Shown piece by piece: positions 42,852 to 56,072 of a stretch of 64,000 nucleotides of DNA. The stretch is from positions 80,635 to 144,634 of the forward strand of contig NZ_SSOM01000036.1 in assembly GCF_029871235.1 (NCBI RefSeq). The letters are read 5' to 3'. The first letter of the stretch is position 1. Each line of letters opens with the position of its first letter. Origin of the DNA: Pseudomonas sp. BN411 (lineage in GTDB: Bacteria > Pseudomonadota > Gammaproteobacteria > Pseudomonadales > Pseudomonadaceae). Below the pieces are notes generated by a model, which worked only from the letters and a program-made list of their open reading frames with translations, searched no databases and was not told where the DNA came from. A program made the translations under genes and the position numbers.

Positions 42852-44246
42852 CTAGGCTTCAGCACATTCCGGGCCCGATTCGATCAGGCGCTCCAGGGAT
42901 GTGCGGTCCAGTTTTTCAGAATCCACTTTGATATAGATGGCCGCCTCTTCGGCCACCACGACGGCATCCGCCACTCCGGGCAGTGCCAACAAACGCGCAA
43001 CCAGGCCGCTATCGGCTACAGCGGCGGCGCCTAGCGGCAGGCGCAGGCTGGTTACGTACGGAGGTTCACGCATAGTAACAGCAATGGCCAACCAAATCGC
43101 ACAGACCACCGCACAACCGACGAACACCGTCGACAGGCCGCCGTGCTGGAACAGCCAGCCGCCGAAAATGCCCCCTACAGCCGCTCCGAGGAACTGGCTG
43201 GTGGAGTACACGCCCATGGCGGTGCCCTTGCCGCCGGCCGGCGCCACCTTGCTGATCAGCGACGGCAGCGACGCCTCCAACAGGTTGAACGCGGTGAAGA
43301 AGACGATGGCGCCGAACACCAGCGCACGCAGACTGTCGCCGAACTGCCAGAAGAACAGCTCGCAGGCACAGAGCACGGCGACCGCACCGACCAGCACACG
43401 CTTCATCTGGCGCTTCTTTTCGCCGTAGATGATGAAGGGAACCATGCCGAAGAAACCCACCAGCAGCGCGGTGAGGTAAACCCACCAGTGCTCTTCCTTG
43501 GGCAGGCCGGCTTTCTCAACCAATGCCAGTGGCAGCGCGACGAAGCTGGCCATGAGGACGGCGTGCAGGGCGAGGATGCCGAAGTCCAGGCGCAGCAGGT
43601 CCGGGTGCCGGAGGGTGGGCAGCAGCGCCTGCCGCGCCACGCCGGACTCACGGTGCTGCAGCGGGTGGGCGGCACGCGGCACCATGGTGGCGATGATCAC
43701 GATGCCGAACAGCGCCATGACGGCGGTGGCCCAGAACAGCCCGGACAGGCCGAAGGCACGGGTCAGCAGCGGCCCGACCACCATGGCAACGGCGAAGGAC
43801 ACGCCGATGCTCATGCCGATCATGGCCATCGCCTTGGTACGGTGCTGTTCGCGGGTGAGGTCGGACAGCAGGGCCATCACTGCGGCGGAAATGGCGCCGG
43901 CGCCCTGCAGCACGCGGCCAGCGATCACGCCCCAGATGGAGTCGGCATTGGCCGCCAGGGCTGCACCGGCAGCGAAGATCAGCAGGCCAATGTAGATCAC
44001 CGGCAGACGGCCGATGCGGTCGGAAATGACGCCGAAGGGAATCTGCAGTACTGCCTGGGTCAGACCATAAGCGCCGATGGCCAGGCCGATCAGGGCCGGG
44101 GTGGCGCCGGCAAGGTCCTGGCCGTAGGTGGCCAGCACTGGCAATACCATGAACATGCCGAGCATGCGGAACGCAAACACCAGGGCCAGGCCGCTGGCTG
44201 CGCGCGTTTCGCTGCCGCTCATGCGTTCTGAGTGGGAATCGTGCAT
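42852..44246 (-). CDS. MFS transporter (DHA1-like) with C-terminal cytoplasmic extension
   Basis: 464 aa, or 456 if starting at the ATG at 44222. Twelve membrane segments, with FRMLGMFMVLPVLATYGQDLAG in helix 1 and GVISDRIGRLPVIYIGLL as the MFS signature loop. The last 65 residues (LRLPLGAAAVADSGLVARLLALPGVADAVVVAEEAAIYIKVDSEKLDR) form a soluble HMA/ACT-like alpha-beta extension, unusual for the superfamily. The YajR group has a similar C-terminal domain. Substrate unknown. It sits between ssb and uvrA. Confidence 0.9.
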   Translation of the reverse strand: MHDSHSERMSGSETRAASGLALVFAFRMLGMFMVLPVLATYGQDLAGATPALIGLAIGAYGLTQAVLQIPFGVISDRIGRLPVIYIGLLIFAAGAALAANADSIWGVIAGRVLQGAGAISAAVMALLSDLTREQHRTKAMAMIGMSIGVSFAVAMVVGPLLTRAFGLSGLFWATAVMALFGIVIIATMVPRAAHPLQHRESGVARQALLPTLRHPDLLRLDFGILALHAVLMASFVALPLALVEKAGLPKEEHWWVYLTALLVGFFGMVPFIIYGEKKRQMKRVLVGAVAVLCACELFFWQFGDSLRALVFGAIVFFTAFNLLEASLPSLISKVAPAGGKGTAMGVYSTSQFLGAAVGGIFGGWLFQHGGLSTVFVGCAVVCAIWLAIAVTMREPPYVTSLRLPLGAAAVADSGLVARLLALPGVADAVVVAEEAAIYIKVDSEKLDRTSLERLIESGPECAEA

Positions 44247-44392
44247 AGGTGCCTCGAGGGAAAGCGATCGGGAGCTGCGTCATGCGCCCCTGTCTGGCTG
44301 GCCACCCGTCCTGGGTGCCCGGCTGTCGCCGGTGCCTGAAAAATGCCGCGCATTCTAGCAGTCCCGGCGAATTGCGACACGCTTGTGACGCT

Positions 44393-44422
44393 TTGCCGCG
44401 TTCAAGCGGCGGGCCGTATAAT
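44393..44422 (+). promoter_or_regulatory. Candidate sigma70 promoter of uvrA
   Basis: TTGCCG, 18 bases, TATAAT (44417-44422), 32 bases before the GTG start. No CTGT-N8-ACAG LexA box is seen. Confidence 0.6.
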
Positions 44423-44453
44423 CGCGGGTTTCCGCCCGCCAAGTGAGGCCGTT

Positions 44454-47288
<2,835 letters not shown>

Positions 47289-47305
47289 TCCAGGCGACGC
47301 GACGA

Positions 47306-47337
47306 AAAAAGGCCGGGCAGTAATGCCCGGCCTTTTT
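47306..47337. terminator. Bidirectional terminator between uvrA and katA
   Basis: AAAAAGGCCGGGCA-GTAA-TGCCCGGCCTTTTT, a symmetrical stem that gives a T run on either strand, between the convergent genes. Confidence 0.95.
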
Positions 47338-47357
47338 CATTCAGGGAGAGATACCGA

Positions 47358-48803
47358 TCAGTTGCCGGCTGCCAGAGCCGCGCGAACTCCGTTGCCGTAG
47401 TCCGGGTGAACCTTGTCGAAGTGCGCCAGTTGGCGGTCGATGATGAACTGAGGCACGCCCGCCATGGACCCGGCGATATTCGCGAACAGCCGCTGCCGCT
47501 GTCCTTCATCGAACAACTGGAACAAAGCGCGCGGCTGGCTGTAATCGTCATTGCCATCGCGGTGGTCATAGCGATCGGCAGCGCCATCGATTGCCAATGC
47601 CGGCTCGGCATACTCCGTAGCCTGCGCCGGGCCACCAAACGAGTTTGGCTCGTAGTAGGCGTCCGGGTGCTGGCTGCCGGCGAAGAAACGCATCGCACCG
47701 TCCTTGTGATAGTGGTGGACAGGGCATTTCGGCGCGTTCACCGGCAGCGCCTCGTAATGGGTACCCAGGCGGTAGCGATGCGCATCGGCGTAGCTGAATA
47801 CGCGAGCCTGGAGCATCTTGTCGGGCGAATGGCCAATGCCAGGCACGACGTTGGAGGGCGAGAAGGCAGCCTGTTCGATCTCGGCGAAGTAATTTTCCGC
47901 GTTGCGATTCAGCTCCAGGATGCCCACTTCGATCAGCGGGAACTCCCCATGGGGCCAGACCTTGGTCAGGTCGAACGGGTTATAGCGGGTGTTGCGGGCC
48001 TGCTCCTCAGTCATGATCTGGATGCAGAAGCGCCACTTCGGGAAATCGCCGTTCTCGATGCTGTAGAACAGGTCCTCCTGCGTGGTTTCACGACTCCGAC
48101 CAACCACTTCAGCGGCCTCGTCGTTGGTCCAGTGCTTGTGGCCCTGCAGCGTCTTGAAGTGGAACTTGACCCAGAAGCGCTCGTTGGCTGCGTTGATGAA
48201 GCTGTAGGTGTGCGAACCGTACCCGTTGATATGGCGCACGTCGGTGGGCAGTCCGCGGTCCGACATCAGGATCGTCACCTGGTGCAGGCTTTCCGGAGAC
48301 AGCGACCAGAAATCCCAGGCCGCGGTGCTGGAGCGCAGGTTGGTCTTCGGATGGCGCTTCTGGGTGTGAATGAAGTCGGGGAATTTGAGCGGGTCGCGGA
48401 TGAAGAAAATGGGGGTGTTGTTGCCCACCACATCCCAGTTGCCTTGCTCGGTATAGAACTTCAGGGCGAAGCCGCGCACATCGCGCTCGGCATCGGCCGC
48501 TCCGAGCTCACCGGCGACGGTGGAGAAGCGCGCGAGCACCTGGGTCTTCTTGCCAACCTCGGAGAACACCGAAGCCTTGCTGTAGCGGGTAATGTCGTTC
48601 GTGATGGTCAACGTGCCGTAGGCGCCCCAGCCTTTGGCGTGCACAACGCGCTCCGGAATGCGCTCGCGGTTTTGGTGGGCCAGCTTCTCGATCAGGTGGT
48701 AGTCCTGAAGCAACAGCGGCCCGCGCGGCCCGGCACTGAGGGAATTCTGGTTATCCGCAACCGGATTACCGGCGGTCGTGGTGAGAATCGGCTTCTGGCT
48801 CAT
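47358..48803 (-). CDS. katA: Catalase KatA (monofunctional haem catalase)
   Basis: 481 aa, small-subunit clade. The distal histidine is in [13 protein letters not shown], the asparagine in [14 protein letters not shown] and the proximal haem tyrosine in [22 protein letters not shown]-type residues are around [12 protein letters not shown]. It converts hydrogen peroxide to water and oxygen in the cytoplasm. It is monocistronic; an OxyR-like site lies about 100 bases upstream. In P. aeruginosa bfrA lies between uvrA and katA, but it is absent here. Confidence 0.97.
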   Translation of the reverse strand: MSQKPILTTTAGNPVADNQNSLSAGPRGPLLLQDYHLIEKLAHQNRERIPERVVHAKGWGAYGTLTITNDITRYSKASVFSEVGKKTQVLARFSTVAGELGAADAERDVRGFALKFYTEQGNWDVVGNNTPIFFIRDPLKFPDFIHTQKRHPKTNLRSSTAAWDFWSLSPESLHQVTILMSDRGLPTDVRHINGYGSHTYSFINAANERFWVKFHFKTLQGHKHWTNDEAAEVVGRSRETTQEDLFYSIENGDFPKWRFCIQIMTEEQARNTRYNPFDLTKVWPHGEFPLIEVGILELNRNAENYFAEIEQAAFSPSNVVPGIGHSPDKMLQARVFSYADAHRYRLGTHYEALPVNAPKCPVHHYHKDGAMRFFAGSQHPDAYYEPNSFGGPAQATEYAEPALAIDGAADRYDHRDGNDDYSQPRALFQLFDEGQRQRLFANIAGSMAGVPQFIIDRQLAHFDKVHPDYGNGVRAALAAGN

Positions 48804-48905
48804 GCAACTTCTCCTTATGGGCTCTTTTGATTCCGGCGTGACCGGATGAGCAGGAGTATCGATTCAGCCAGAAATTGGCTCCAATTTATTAAGATCAACC
48901 AATCG

Positions 48906-48920
48906 ATAGATATCAGCTAA
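48906..48920. promoter_or_regulatory. Possible OxyR half-site upstream of katA
   Basis: ATAGATATCAGCTAA fits ATAG-N-T-N3-A-N-CTAT with one change. The neighbouring half-site is poor, so support is limited; katA control by OxyR is known in pseudomonads. Confidence 0.4.
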
Positions 48921-48933
48921 TTGAACAGGCATA

Positions 48934-48961
48934 AAAAAACCGGGCACAAGGCCCGGTTTTT
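48934..48961 (-). terminator. Terminator of the alpha operon (after rplQ)
   Basis: AAAACCGGGC-N5-GCCCGGTTTT stem; on the minus strand it is followed by TTTTAT, 17 bases after the rplQ stop. Confidence 0.92.
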
Positions 48962-48976
48962 CATGCAACGACCGAC

Positions 48977-49366
48977 TTACTCGGCAGCAGCTTCGACTTC
49001 ACCAGCGACCGGACGGTCAACCAGCTCGACGTAAGCCATGGGAGCGTTGTCGCCAGCGCGGAAACCGCACTTCAGGATGCGCAGGTAGCCGCCCTGACGG
49101 TTGGCGTAGCGCTTGCCCAGATCGTTGAACAGTTTGCCTACGGCAGCTTTCGAACGGGTACGGTCGAAAGCGAGACGACGGTTGGCAACGCTGTCTTCCT
49201 TGGCCAGGGTGATCAGCGGCTCGGCAACGCGGCGCAGTTCCTTGGCTTTCGGCAGGGTGGTTTTGATCAGTTCGTGCTCGAACAGCGACACCGCCATGTT
49301 CTGGAACATGGCCTTGCGGTGTGCGCTGGTGCGGCTGAGGTGACGGCCACTTTTACGATGACGCAT
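48977..49366 (-). CDS. rplQ: 50S ribosomal protein L17
   Basis: 129 aa. It begins [20 protein letters not shown], the standard L17 start; [22 protein letters not shown] and [29 protein letters not shown] follow. It lies near the exit tunnel opening. Last gene of the rpsM-rpsK-rpsD-rpoA-rplQ operon, 45 bases after rpoA. Confidence 0.98.
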   Translation of the reverse strand: MRHRKSGRHLSRTSAHRKAMFQNMAVSLFEHELIKTTLPKAKELRRVAEPLITLAKEDSVANRRLAFDRTRSKAAVGKLFNDLGKRYANRQGGYLRILKCGFRAGDNAPMAYVELVDRPVAGEVEAAAE

Positions 49367-49411
49367 GGTTCAATTCCTTACCAAACTTCTACGTTCGGTG
49401 ATTACGGACGA

Positions 49412-50413
49412 TCAGGCAGTCGCCTTGTCGTCCTTCTTGAGACTTGCCGGCGGCCAGTTGTCGAGGCGCATGCCGAGGGACAGACCACGGGAGGCCAGGA
49501 CGTCCTTGATCTCGGTCAGGGACTTCTTGCCCAGGTTCGGAGTCTTCAACAGCTCTACTTCGGTGCGCTGAATCAGGTCACCGATGTAGTAGATGTTCTC
49601 CGCCTTCAGGCAGTTGGCCGAACGTACGGTCAGCTCGAGGTCATCAACCGGACGAAGCAGGATCGGATCGATCTCGTCTTCCTGCTCAACCACGACCGGC
49701 TCGCTGTCGCCCTTCAGGTCGACGAACGCAGCCAGTTGGTGTTGCAGGATGGTAGCGGCACGACGGATGGCCTCTTCAGGGTCCAGGGTGCCGTTGGTTT
49801 CCAGATCGATGACCAGCTTGTCCAGGTTGGTGCGCTGCTCCACACGGGCGTTTTCAACCACGTATGCAACACGGCGGACGGGACTGAACGAGGCGTCGAG
49901 CTGCAGACGACCGATGCTGCGGCTCTCGTCTTCGTCGCTCTGGCGCGCGTCGGCGGGCTCATAGCCACGGCCGCGGGACACCTTGAGCTTCATGTTCAGG
50001 ACGCCGTTTTCCGCCAGGTTGGCGATCACGTGGTCGCCGTTGACGATTTCGACATCATGATCCAGCTGAATATCGGCAGCAGTGACCACGCCCGAGCCTT
50101 TCTTCGAAAGGTTCAGCGTTACTTCGTCACGGCCGTGCAGCTTGATAGCCAGGCCTTTGAGGTTCAGGAGGATCTCGATGACATCTTCCTGAACACCCTC
50201 GATGGCACTGTACTCATGGAGTACGCCGTCGATTTCGGCCTCGACTACTGCACAGCCAGGCATGGAGGACAACAGGATGCGACGCAGCGCGTTGCCCAGG
50301 GTATGGCCGAAACCACGCTCGAGAGGCTCGAGCGTGATCTTGGCGCGGGTCGGACTGACCACCTGCACATCAATGTGGCGGGGGGTCAGGAACTCATTTA
50401 CCGAACTCTGCAT
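49412..50413 (-). CDS. rpoA: RNA polymerase alpha subunit
   Basis: 333 aa, the Pseudomonas length. The N-terminal assembly domain has [25 protein letters not shown], followed by a short acidic linker near residue 240. The C-terminal domain ([64 protein letters not shown]) binds UP elements and activators. It lies between rpsD and rplQ in the usual order. Confidence 0.98.
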   Translation of the reverse strand: MQSSVNEFLTPRHIDVQVVSPTRAKITLEPLERGFGHTLGNALRRILLSSMPGCAVVEAEIDGVLHEYSAIEGVQEDVIEILLNLKGLAIKLHGRDEVTLNLSKKGSGVVTAADIQLDHDVEIVNGDHVIANLAENGVLNMKLKVSRGRGYEPADARQSDEDESRSIGRLQLDASFSPVRRVAYVVENARVEQRTNLDKLVIDLETNGTLDPEEAIRRAATILQHQLAAFVDLKGDSEPVVVEQEDEIDPILLRPVDDLELTVRSANCLKAENIYYIGDLIQRTEVELLKTPNLGKKSLTEIKDVLASRGLSLGMRLDNWPPASLKKDDKATA

Positions 50414-50435
50414 GGATGCACCTATTTTCTAGCCC

Positions 50436-51056
50436 TTACTTGGAGTAGAGCTCGACAATCAGGTTTTCGTTGATGTCGGCGGACAGATCGCTGCGAGCCG
50501 GCACGCTCTTGAACACGCCGGACTTCTTGTCTGCGTCGACCTCGACCCACTCCACGCGGCCACGCTGGGCGCACAGTTCGAGGGCCTGGACGATACGCAG
50601 TTGGTTCTTCGACTTCTCGCGAACGGCAACCACGTCACCAGCTTTGACCTGGTAGGACGGAACGTTCACGGTCTGACCGTTCACGCTGATGGCCTTGTGG
50701 GAAACCAGCTGACGGGACTCGGAACGAGTAGCGCCGAAGCCCATGCGGTACACGACGTTGTCCAGGCGGCACTCGAGGAGTTGCAGCAGGTTTTCGCCGG
50801 TAGCGCCTTTGCGGGCAGCAGCTTCTTTGTAGTAGTTACCGAACTGACGCTCCAGAACACCGTAGATGCGGCGTACTTTCTGCTTTTCGCGCAGCTGGGT
50901 GCCGTAGTCGGAGAGACGGCCACGACGGGCGCCATGCTGACCAGGAGCGGATTCGATGTTGCACTTGGATTCGAGCGCGCGAGCACCACTCTTCAGGAAG
51001 AGGTCGGTACCTTCACGACGGGACAGTTTGCACTTGGGACCAATGTAACGAGCCAT
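50436..51056 (-). CDS. rpsD: 30S ribosomal protein S4
   Basis: 206 aa. It begins [18 protein letters not shown]; the S4 RNA-binding domain includes [46 protein letters not shown]. It nucleates 30S assembly and in E. coli represses the alpha operon by binding its leader. The C-terminal [18 protein letters not shown] is standard. Confidence 0.98.
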   Translation of the reverse strand: MARYIGPKCKLSRREGTDLFLKSGARALESKCNIESAPGQHGARRGRLSDYGTQLREKQKVRRIYGVLERQFGNYYKEAAARKGATGENLLQLLECRLDNVVYRMGFGATRSESRQLVSHKAISVNGQTVNVPSYQVKAGDVVAVREKSKNQLRIVQALELCAQRGRVEWVEVDADKKSGVFKSVPARSDLSADINENLIVELYSK

Positions 51057-51072
51057 TTCTCACTGTCTCCTT

Positions 51073-51462
51073 TTACACGCGACGCTTCTTCGGCGGACGG
51101 CACCCGTTGTGCGGGATAGGCGTCACGTCGGTGATGCTGGCGATCTTATAGCCGCAGGCGTTCAGTGCACGCACAGCGGATTCGCGACCCGGACCCGGGC
51201 CCTTGACGTTCACGTCGAGGTTCTTCAGGCCGTATTCCAGAGCAGCCTGACCGGCGCGCTCGGCTGCAACCTGGGCAGCGAACGGGGTGCTCTTACGGGA
51301 GCCGCGGAAACCGGAACCACCGGAGGTCGCCCAGGACAGAGCGTTGCCCTGACGATCAGTGATGGTAACGATGGTATTGTTGAAAGAAGCGTGGATATGG
51401 GCGATCCCATCCACCACTGTCTTTTTGATTTTCTTACGAGGACGAGCAGCAGGCTTAGCCAT
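51073..51462 (-). CDS. rpsK: 30S ribosomal protein S11
   Basis: 129 aa. It has [49 protein letters not shown] and ends [17 protein letters not shown], both hallmarks of S11. It forms the platform of the 30S subunit near the mRNA exit. Spacing to rpsD is 16 bases and to rpsM 30 bases. Confidence 0.98.
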   Translation of the reverse strand: MAKPAARPRKKIKKTVVDGIAHIHASFNNTIVTITDRQGNALSWATSGGSGFRGSRKSTPFAAQVAAERAGQAALEYGLKNLDVNVKGPGPGRESAVRALNACGYKIASITDVTPIPHNGCRPPKKRRV

Positions 51463-51492
51463 GACTTAATTCCTGTCGATTCGCGGGCGCAA

Positions 51493-51849
51493 TTACTTGC
51501 GGATCGGCTTACGCGGGCCCTTACGGGTACGCGCGTTGGTCTTGGTGCGCTGGCCATGAACAGGCAGACCGCGACGATGACGCAGACCGCGGTAGCAGCC
51601 CAGATCCATCAGACGCTTGATGTTCATGTTGATTTCGCGACGCAGGTCACCTTCAGTGGTGAGCTTCGCGACTTCGCCACGCAGCTGTTCGATCTGCTCG
51701 TCAGAGAGATCCTTGATCTTTGCCGCCGGGTTTACGCCGGTGACAGCGCAGATTTTCTGCGCAGTGGTGCGACCAACACCGTAGATGTAGGTCAGCGAGA
51801 TAACAGTGTGCTTGTTATCTGGAATGTTGACGCCTGCAATACGGGCCAT
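51493..51849 (-). CDS. rpsM: 30S ribosomal protein S13
   Basis: 118 aa. It begins [29 protein letters not shown] and ends [20 protein letters not shown]. It contacts tRNA and the 50S subunit. First gene of the alpha operon, behind its own promoter (51908-51936). Confidence 0.98.
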   Translation of the reverse strand: MARIAGVNIPDNKHTVISLTYIYGVGRTTAQKICAVTGVNPAAKIKDLSDEQIEQLRGEVAKLTTEGDLRREINMNIKRLMDLGCYRGLRHRRGLPVHGQRTKTNARTRKGPRKPIRK

Positions 51850-51907
51850 TCAGTGAAACTCCAGTTGACAGCTACCTACGCCCCGGAAGCCAAGAAAAGG
51901 GCGCGAG

Positions 51908-51936
51908 ATATTAGCGCTGTAGAAACGAATAATCAA
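51908..51936 (-). promoter_or_regulatory. Sigma70 promoter of the alpha operon (rpsM)
   Basis: On the minus strand TTGATT, exactly 17 bases, TAATAT. The TTGATT begins inside the 3' arm of the rpmJ terminator hairpin, so terminator and promoter are fused. About 55 bases of leader precede rpsM. Confidence 0.8.
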
Positions 51937-51962
51937 CCCGGCAGCGCACTAGCTGCCGGGTT
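51935..51962 (-). terminator. Terminator hairpin after rpmJ
   Basis: AACCCGGCAGC-N6-GCTGCCGGGTT, 20 bases after the rpmJ stop. The following bases are TGATTATT, only a partial T tract, so termination may be incomplete. Confidence 0.75.
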
Positions 51963-51981
51963 CATAACGCGTGAATCACAC

Positions 51982-52107
<126 letters not shown>

Positions 52108-52128
52108 CTAGAACCTTACGGAACCGGG

Positions 52129-53457
52129 TCAGCGGAGCATGCCGCTGCCGTAGCCCTTCAGGTTGGCTTTCTTCATCAGGGATTCGTACTGGTGCGAAAC
52201 GAGGTGGGATTGTACTTGGGCCATAAAGTCCATAACAACCACTACCACGATCAGCAACGAGGTCCCGCCAAGGTAGAACGGTACATTCGCTGCTACCACC
52301 AGGAACTGGGGCAGCAGGCAAACAGCCGTCATGTACAGAGCACCGAACATGGTCAAGCGGGTCAGTACGCCATCGATATAGCGCGCCGACTGCTCGCCCG
52401 GTCGGATACCCGGGATAAAGGCACCGGACTTCTTCAGGTTCTCCGCCACGTCTTTCGGATTGAACATCAGAGCTGTGTAGAAGAAGCAGAAGAATACGAT
52501 CCCTGCACTAAACAGCAAAATGTTCAACGGCTGACCAGGAGCGATAGCCTGTGCGACGTCCTGCAGCCAGCCCATGCTTTCGGACTGACCGAACCAGGCG
52601 CCCAGAGAGGCCGGGAACAGCAGGATGCTGCTGGCGAAAATAGCCGGGATAACGCCGGCCATGTTCACCTTCAACGGCAGGTGGCTGGTCTGCGCAGCGA
52701 AGACCTTGCGGCCCTGCTGACGCTTGGCGTAGTGCACCGCGATGCGACGCTGACCACGCTCAATGAACACCACAAAACCGATGATCGCTACTGCCAACAA
52801 CCCGATGGCGACCAGAGCGAAGATGTTGATATCGCCCTGACGTGCAGACTCGAAAGACTGCCCGATCGCCCTCGGCAGACCGGCCACGATGCCAGCAAAA
52901 ATCAGCATCGAGATACCGTTGCCGACACCGCGCTCAGTGATCTGCTCGCCCAGCCACATCATGAACATCGCACCAGCCACGAAGGTGGTGACAGCCACGA
53001 AGTAGAAGCCGAAATCAGACGAGAAAGCGACGCCTTGACTGGCCAGACCAACGGACATGCCGATGGCCTGGACCAATGCCAGGGCTACAGTGCCGTAGCG
53101 GGTGTACTGGCTGATCTTGCGACGGCCAGCTTCACCTTCCTTCTTCAACTGCTCTAGCTGCGGACTGATCGCGGTCATGAGCTGCATGATGATCGACGCC
53201 GAGATGTACGGCATGATCCCCAGTGCAAAGATGCTCATCCGCTCCAGCGCGCCGCCAGAGAACATGTTGAACAGGCTAAGAATGGTCCCCTCGTTCTGCC
53301 GGAACAGCTCGGCCAGCCGGTCAGGGTTGATACCGGGCACTGGGATGTGCGCACCGATCCGGTAGACGATGATCGCCAGGAACAGGAAACGCAGTCGAGC
53401 CCAGAGCTCGGACAACCCGCCATTGCTGAGCGCGGAGAGAGCACCTTGCTTAGCCAT
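52129..53457 (-). CDS. secY: Protein translocase subunit SecY
   Basis: 442 aa with ten membrane segments. It has the N-terminal [29 protein letters not shown], the plug/lateral gate helices, [25 protein letters not shown] in the C4 cytoplasmic loop, and [23 protein letters not shown]. It forms the Sec channel with SecE and SecG. It begins directly at the rplO end. Confidence 0.98.
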   Translation of the reverse strand: MAKQGALSALSNGGLSELWARLRFLFLAIIVYRIGAHIPVPGINPDRLAELFRQNEGTILSLFNMFSGGALERMSIFALGIMPYISASIIMQLMTAISPQLEQLKKEGEAGRRKISQYTRYGTVALALVQAIGMSVGLASQGVAFSSDFGFYFVAVTTFVAGAMFMMWLGEQITERGVGNGISMLIFAGIVAGLPRAIGQSFESARQGDINIFALVAIGLLAVAIIGFVVFIERGQRRIAVHYAKRQQGRKVFAAQTSHLPLKVNMAGVIPAIFASSILLFPASLGAWFGQSESMGWLQDVAQAIAPGQPLNILLFSAGIVFFCFFYTALMFNPKDVAENLKKSGAFIPGIRPGEQSARYIDGVLTRLTMFGALYMTAVCLLPQFLVVAANVPFYLGGTSLLIVVVVVMDFMAQVQSHLVSHQYESLMKKANLKGYGSGMLR

Positions 53458-53892
53458 TTAGTCCTCGAACTTACCGCCAGCTGCTTCGATAGCCGCACGC
53501 GCACCCTTGGTGGCGGCGATACCTTTCAGGGTGACCGCGCGAGTAACGTCGCCGGACAGCATGATTTTCACACGCTGTACGTTCTGGTTAATCACGTTGG
53601 CATCCTTCAGCGCCTGCAGAGTGATGACGTCGCCTTCGACCTTGGCCAGCTCGGAAGTACGCACTTCTGCGCGATCCATAGCCTTCAGGGAGACGAAGCC
53701 GAACTTCGGCAGACGACGGTGCAGCGGCTGCTGACCGCCTTCAAAGCCCGGAGCAATGGTGCCACCGGAGCGGGAGGTCTGACCTTTGTGACCACGGCCA
53801 CCAGTCTTACCCAAACCGCTACCGATGCCACGGCCCGGACGGTGCTTTTCGCGACGGGCACCCGGCGCGGAACGCAGATCGTTCAGTTTCAT
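53458..53892 (-). CDS. rplO: 50S ribosomal protein L15
   Basis: 144 aa. It begins [38 protein letters not shown], the glycine-rich extension that enters the 50S core. The compact C-terminal domain includes [33 protein letters not shown]. It abuts secY with no gap. Confidence 0.98.
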   Translation of the reverse strand: MKLNDLRSAPGARREKHRPGRGIGSGLGKTGGRGHKGQTSRSGGTIAPGFEGGQQPLHRRLPKFGFVSLKAMDRAEVRTSELAKVEGDVITLQALKDANVINQNVQRVKIMLSGDVTRAVTLKGIAATKGARAAIEAAGGKFED

Positions 53893-53895
53893 GGA

Positions 53896-54072
53896 TTAAC
53901 CCTCGACACGCAGAAGGTAGTAAGCCTTGTTGATCATGCCGCGGTTTTCAGGAGTGTCCTGAACTTCTACGGTGTGACCAATGCGACGCAGGCCGAGACC
54001 TTTGACGCAAGCCTTGTGGTTAGCCAGACGGCCGTTAACGCTCTTGACCAGCGTCACTTTGACAGTTGCCAT
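53896..54072 (-). CDS. rpmD: 50S ribosomal protein L30
   Basis: 58 aa, the bacterial length. It begins [37 protein letters not shown] and ends [13 protein letters not shown] (motifs read directly from 53896-54072). It is three bases from both rpsE and rplO, so all are tightly coupled. Confidence 0.97.
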   Translation of the reverse strand: MATVKVTLVKSVNGRLANHKACVKGLGLRRIGHTVEVQDTPENRGMINKAYYLLRVEG

Positions 54073-54074
54073 GA

Positions 54075-54575
54075 TTAGAGAATCTCCTCGACGCTCTTAC
54101 CACGCTTGGCCGCAACGGACTCAGGGGACTGCATGTTCTTCAGACCCTTGAAGGTGGCGTAAACCACGTTCACCGGATTGGTGGAACCGTAGCACTTGGC
54201 CAGAACGTTCTGCACACCGGCCACTTCCAGAACGGCACGCATGGCGCCGCCGGCGATGATACCGGTACCTTCGGAAGCCGGCTGCATGAACACCTTGGAG
54301 GCGCCATGGGCGGACTTGATCGGGTACTGCAGGGTGGTGCCATCCAGATCAACCTGGATCATGTTGCGGCGGGCAGCTTCCATCGCCTTCTGGATCGCAG
54401 CAGGCACTTCGCGGGACTTGCCACGACCGAAGCCAACACGACCTTTGCCATCACCAACCACAGTCAGTGCGGTGAAGGTGAAGATACGACCACCTTTTAC
54501 GGTCTTGGCAACGCGGTTAACCTGAACCAGCTTCTCGATGTAGCCTTCGTCGCGCTTTTGCTCGTTATTTGCCAT
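54075..54575 (-). CDS. rpsE: 30S ribosomal protein S5
   Basis: 166 aa. It has [46 protein letters not shown] and [36 protein letters not shown]. It takes part in decoding fidelity and the mRNA entry tunnel; spectinomycin contacts its loop. Confidence 0.98.
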   Translation of the reverse strand: MANNEQKRDEGYIEKLVQVNRVAKTVKGGRIFTFTALTVVGDGKGRVGFGRGKSREVPAAIQKAMEAARRNMIQVDLDGTTLQYPIKSAHGASKVFMQPASEGTGIIAGGAMRAVLEVAGVQNVLAKCYGSTNPVNVVYATFKGLKNMQSPESVAAKRGKSVEEIL

Positions 54576-54578
54576 AAC

Positions 54579-54929
54579 TTAGAACTCCAGCCCGCCTTCA
54601 CGAGCAGCATCAGCCAGCGCCTTGACGCGGCCGTGGTACTTGAAGCCAGAACGATCGAATGCCACCTGAGTGACGCCAGCGGCCTTAGCACGCTCGGCAA
54701 CCAGCTGACCAACCTTCTTGGCCGCGTCGACGTTGCCAGTGGCGCCGTCACGCAGTTCTTTGTCCAGGGTCGAGGCGCTGGCCAGGACCTTGGCGCCGTC
54801 GGCCGAAATGACCTGGGCGTAGATGTGCTGGGAAGAGCGGTACACGCAGAGGCGTACGGCTTCCAGCTCGCGCATTTTCAGGCGTGCCTTGCGAGCGCGA
54901 CGCAGACGAGTTTCTTTCTTTACGCTCAT
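54579..54929 (-). CDS. rplR: 50S ribosomal protein L18
   Basis: 116 aa. It begins [52 protein letters not shown] and [26 protein letters not shown] are standard. It binds 5S rRNA with L5 and L25. Confidence 0.98.
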   Translation of the reverse strand: MSVKKETRLRRARKARLKMRELEAVRLCVYRSSQHIYAQVISADGAKVLASASTLDKELRDGATGNVDAAKKVGQLVAERAKAAGVTQVAFDRSGFKYHGRVKALADAAREGGLEF

Positions 54930-54939
54930 TTGCTATGCC

Positions 54940-55473
54940 CTACTTCTTCTTAGCTTCTTTACGACGGACGACTTCGTCCGCGTAACGTACACCCTTGCCT
55001 TTGTAAGGCTCCGGCGGACGGAAGTCGCGGATCTCAGCGGCCACTTGACCAACCAGCTGCTTGTCGATGCCCTTGATCAGGATATCGGTCTGGCTGGGGG
55101 TTTCAGCGGTGATGCCTTGCGGCAGTTCGTAATCCACCGGATGCGAGAAGCCGAGAGCCAGGGACAGCGTTTGACCTTTGGCCTGAGCTTTGTAACCAAC
55201 GCCGACCAGCTGGAGCTTGCGCTCGAAGCCCTGGCTGACGCCGATCACCATGTTATTAACCAGCGCACGGGTGGTACCGGCCATGGCGCGGTTCTGCTGA
55301 TCACCGTTGCGAGCAGCGAAACGCAGCTCACCGGATTCTTCCAGAACTTCCACAGACGGATGCACTTTCAGTTCGAGAGCGCCTTTGGCACCCTTCACCG
55401 AGAGCTGCTGACCGGCGATCTTGACTTCTACGCCAGCGGGCAGCTTGACGGGGTTCTTAGCAACGCGAGACAT
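54940..55473 (-). CDS. rplF: 50S ribosomal protein L6
   Basis: 177 aa from the ATG at 55473 ([17 protein letters not shown]). It has [32 protein letters not shown] and ends [26 protein letters not shown]. It sits near the factor-binding site. Confidence 0.98.
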   Translation of the reverse strand: MSRVAKNPVKLPAGVEVKIAGQQLSVKGAKGALELKVHPSVEVLEESGELRFAARNGDQQNRAMAGTTRALVNNMVIGVSQGFERKLQLVGVGYKAQAKGQTLSLALGFSHPVDYELPQGITAETPSQTDILIKGIDKQLVGQVAAEIRDFRPPEPYKGKGVRYADEVVRRKEAKKK

Positions 55474-55487
55474 GCTTTCAACCCCCC

Positions 55488-55880
55488 TTAGAACACAGTG
55501 CAAAGCACTTCGCCGCCAACACCAGCAGCGCGGGCAGCACGATCAGTCATCACACCTTTGTTGGTGGAAACGATCGATACGCCCAGACCGCCACGTACTT
55601 TCGGCAGCTGATCGACGGATTTGTACTGGCGCAGACCAGGACGGCTTACGCGCTTCAGCTCTTCGATTACCGGACGGCCTTCGAAGTACTTCAGCTCGAT
55701 GGACAGCAGAGGCTTGATGTCGCTGCTGACTTGGTATCCCGTGATGTAACCCTCGTTCTTCAGAACGCTGGCTACTGCCACCTTCAGTTTGGAGGACGGC
55801 ATGCTTACGACAGACTTTTCAGCCATCTGGGCATTACGGATACGAGTTAGCATGTCCGCTAACGGGTCCTGCATACTCAT
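55488..55880 (-). CDS. rpsH: 30S ribosomal protein S8
   Basis: 130 aa. It begins [46 protein letters not shown] and ends [23 protein letters not shown]8 binds helix 21 of 16S rRNA and in E. coli represses the spc operon. Here it lies behind a 192-base gap with two hairpins and a sigma70-like promoter, so it may head its own transcript. Confidence 0.98.
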   Translation of the reverse strand: MSMQDPLADMLTRIRNAQMAEKSVVSMPSSKLKVAVASVLKNEGYITGYQVSSDIKPLLSIELKYFEGRPVIEELKRVSRPGLRQYKSVDQLPKVRGGLGVSIVSTNKGVMTDRAARAAGVGGEVLCTVF

Positions 55881-55900
55881 GGGCTAGATGCTCCTGATAC

Positions 55901-55923
55901 AAAAAGAAATAGCCTTGCGGCTA
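55901..55923 (-). terminator. Small terminator-like hairpin in the rpsH leader
   Basis: TAGCC-GCAA-GGCTA followed on the minus strand by TTTCTTTTT. The stem is short (5 bp). It lies between the internal promoter and rpsH, so it could be an attenuator. Confidence 0.4.
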
Positions 55924-55974
55924 GTGTCACACGCGAGCACTGGACGGATTTTGGCCAGACTCGGCGAGCCGGAC

Positions 55975-56003
55975 ATTCTAGAGATACTCCAGAAACGAAT
56001 CAA
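55975..56003 (-). promoter_or_regulatory. Internal sigma70 promoter before rpsH
   Basis: On the minus strand TTGATT, exactly 17 bases, TAGAAT. As at rpsM, the TTGATT is part of a hairpin arm (55997-56024). Confidence 0.7.
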
Positions 56004-56059
56004 GCCCCAAAGGGGGCTTGATTCAGATGACCTGGGCTGGGCCGACCGGAGGGTCGGCC
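55997..56059 (-). terminator. Tandem hairpins after rpsN
   Basis: GGCCGACC-TCC-GGTCGGCC-like stem at 56040-56059 and a 12-bp stem GAATCAAGCCCC/GGGGCTTGATTC at 55997-56024. Neither has a T tract, so they may be processing or partial termination sites rather than a true terminator. Confidence 0.5.
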
Positions 56060-56072
56060 TAACCGACGATCA

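Noticed and set aside
44343..44453. A LexA box shared by uvrA and the divergent MFS gene
   Set aside because: No CTGT-N8-ACAG pattern could be found in the gap.
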